NCBI GenBank assembly: GCA_900554265.1 | Contig: USGZ01000089.1 | Location: 1-6,842, forward strand | Length of the DNA: 6,842 nt | Direction: 5' to 3' | From: an uncultured Porphyromonadaceae bacterium | GTDB taxonomy: Bacteria > Bacteroidota > Bacteroidia > Bacteroidales > Muribaculaceae | In this document: one piece after another, positions 5,924 to 6,842 of the stretch | Position numbering within the stretch: the first letter of the stretch is position 1 | Layout: each line of letters starts with the position of its first letter | Notes under the pieces: model-generated | The model's input: the letters and a program-made list of their open reading frames with translations, nothing else | Databases searched by the model: none | Told to the model about the DNA's origin: nothing | Translations under genes and position numbers: made by a program

Positions 5924-6445
5924 TTACTCGGCTGTAGCCAGAGGAGCGGGCACGTTGTAGACGCGTGCTGCAAGCTCCTGGTCGAGCATATACAGAGCCA
6001 GACCGTTGTCGCCGATGAGCTTGAGGCGGTCGATGAGTTTCTGTGCGTTCTCTTCTTCCTCTACCTGCTCGGATACGAACCAGTCGAGTCTGCCTCGGGT
6101 GGCATAGTCGTGTTCGGCTTCGGCGAGGGCGTAGAGGTCGTTGATCATCTTCGTTACCTTCTGTTCGTGGGCCAGAGTGTCCGTGTATGCAGCCAGAGGG
6201 CTTGCCCACTCGCCGGGAACTTCGGCGATGGGCTTGAGGACCACGCGGCCGCCGCGGCTGAGAAGATAGTTGATGAAGATTTCGGCGTGGGCCTGTTCTT
6301 CCTTGAACTGGATGCGGAACCAGTTGGCGATGCCGGCGTGGCCTTCGCTCTCGAAGTGCATGCCCATGGCGAGGTAGAGGTATGCCGACCAGAATTCGGC
6401 ATTGATCTGGGCGTTTATTGCGTCCTGTAGTTTGTTGCTGATCAT
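5924..6445 (-). CDS. ftnA: Non-heme bacterial ferritin
   Basis: The protein is a cytoplasmic 24-mer-forming ferritin that oxidises Fe(II) and stores it as a ferric mineral, limiting iron-driven oxidative damage. The 173-residue length is typical. Ferroxidase-centre residues E17, E50, H53, E94 and Q127 are all present, with Y24 and the additional C-site acids E49, E126, E129 and E130 known from E. coli FtnA. The four-helix bundle (about 5-34, 43-70, 87-115, 119-145) and short fifth helix (about 147-160) are recognisable. The ATG at 6445 gives the standard MISNKLQDAIN start. It lies 39 nt after the stop of the T9SS-sorted gene on the same strand. I find no TAnnTTTG box in that gap, so it may be co-transcribed or use a weaker promoter. 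Confidence 0.96.
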   Translation of the reverse strand: MISNKLQDAINAQINAEFWSAYLYLAMGMHFESEGHAGIANWFRIQFKEEQAHAEIFINYLLSRGGRVVLKPIAEVPGEWASPLAAYTDTLAHEQKVTKMINDLYALAEAEHDYATRGRLDWFVSEQVEEEENAQKLIDRLKLIGDNGLALYMLDQELAARVYNVPAPLATAE

Positions 6446-6484
6446 TGTATTGAATTTTGTTTTATGTTATTGTCACCGTCCTGA

Positions 6485-6841
6485 TTATTCGACGATGATT
6501 TTTACTGTTTTGCCGTTTGCGGTCAGGAAGTAGACTCCGGGGGCTGCATCGAGGGCGGCGCCCTGTCCGGCCGCGAGGCTTTCCGGGAAGGCCATGCGCA
6601 GGCCGGCGGCGTTGTGGACCGCTATGCCGGTCAGGTCCGTCAGGGCGCGGACGGCAGAGCCTTCGACGCTGACGGCGGCTCCGGCGACTTCGACATCGGA
6701 TACTCCCGACTCGGCGGAACGGTATACGAAGGGCACGCCGGCAGAATAGGCCGTGTTGACTGTACTGCCGTCGGCGAGAGTGAAGGTGGCGCGGGCGCGG
6801 CAATAGTAGGTCTGGCCGTCCTGGAGACGCTTGCCGAGGAT
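6485..6841 (-). CDS. Secreted protein with T9SS C-terminal sorting domain, 3' part
   Basis: The frame is open to the right edge, so only the last 118 residues are present; the start and main domain lie outside. Residues 1-40 (including LQDGQTYYCRARATF and YSAGVPFVY) look like the last strands of a fibronectin-III-like or similar beta-sandwich. Residues about 46-118 fit a type IX secretion sorting domain: a short VSDVEV lead, beta strands around VHNAAGLRM, and the terminal PGVYFLTANGKTVKIIVE typical of type A domains. Such proteins cross the inner membrane by Sec and the outer membrane by T9SS, after which the domain is cleaved. The catalytic or binding role of the protein cannot be told from this part. 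The stop codon is 39 nt upstream of ferritin. Confidence 0.82.
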   Translation of the reverse strand: MLGKRLQDGQTYYCRARATFTLADGSTVNTAYSAGVPFVYRSAESGVSDVEVAGAAVSVEGSAVRALTDLTGIAVHNAAGLRMAFPESLAAGQGAALDAAPGVYFLTANGKTVKIIVE

Positions 6842-6842
6842 G

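Noticed and set aside
5849..6430. Plus-strand open frame of 193 codons opposite ferritin
   Set aside because: It overlaps the DUF2400 3' end and is antisense to a ferritin with a complete ferroxidase centre; no family features are visible.

Overview
The window looks like chromosomal DNA from a GC-rich member of the order Bacteroidales. Three things point there: promoters of the Bacteroidetes type (TTTG, about 20 bp, then TAnnTTTG), a C-terminal type IX secretion (T9SS) sorting domain, and protein families such as TIGR02757/DUF2400 and a Bacteroidales-type phage holin. Shine-Dalgarno sequences are also largely absent. The family within the order (for example Muribaculaceae or Rikenellaceae) cannot be fixed from the sequence alone.

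Positions 1-3270 carry a tightly packed plus-strand operon. It holds the end of a GT9 (heptosyltransferase-like) glycosyltransferase, then ruvB (Holliday-junction motor), then uvrC (excision nuclease). Both junctions are ATGA stop/start overlaps, so the three genes are probably co-transcribed and translationally coupled. All catalytic motifs of RuvB and UvrC are intact.

Positions 3271-4902 are the least ordinary part. A repeat cluster with a strong hairpin follows uvrC. Next comes a minus-strand gene for a small membrane protein of the phage-holin type. It is divergently oriented from a pair of plus-strand genes of unknown function (137 and 144 aa). The gap between them is a 214-bp AT-rich island in an otherwise GC-rich window. 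It contains two back-to-back promoter candidates sharing one -33 region, an operator-like dyad next to the -7 box of the holin promoter, an inverted repeat of its half-site, and a hairpin plus a 9-codon leader ORF that ends on the holin start codon. This resembles a small, regulated, phage-derived module kept in the chromosome.

Positions 4903-5136 form a self-contained tRNA-His(GTG) unit with an A/T-rich upstream region, a textbook Bacteroidetes promoter, an encoded CCA end and an intrinsic terminator.

Positions 5137-6842 hold a TIGR02757/DUF2400 gene (+). It converges, with a one-base gap, on a ferritin gene (-). Upstream of ferritin on the same strand is the 3' end of a large secreted protein gene carrying the T9SS sorting domain. 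Ferritin stores iron in the cytoplasm; the T9SS protein is exported to the surface or medium. The DUF2400 protein has no established function.
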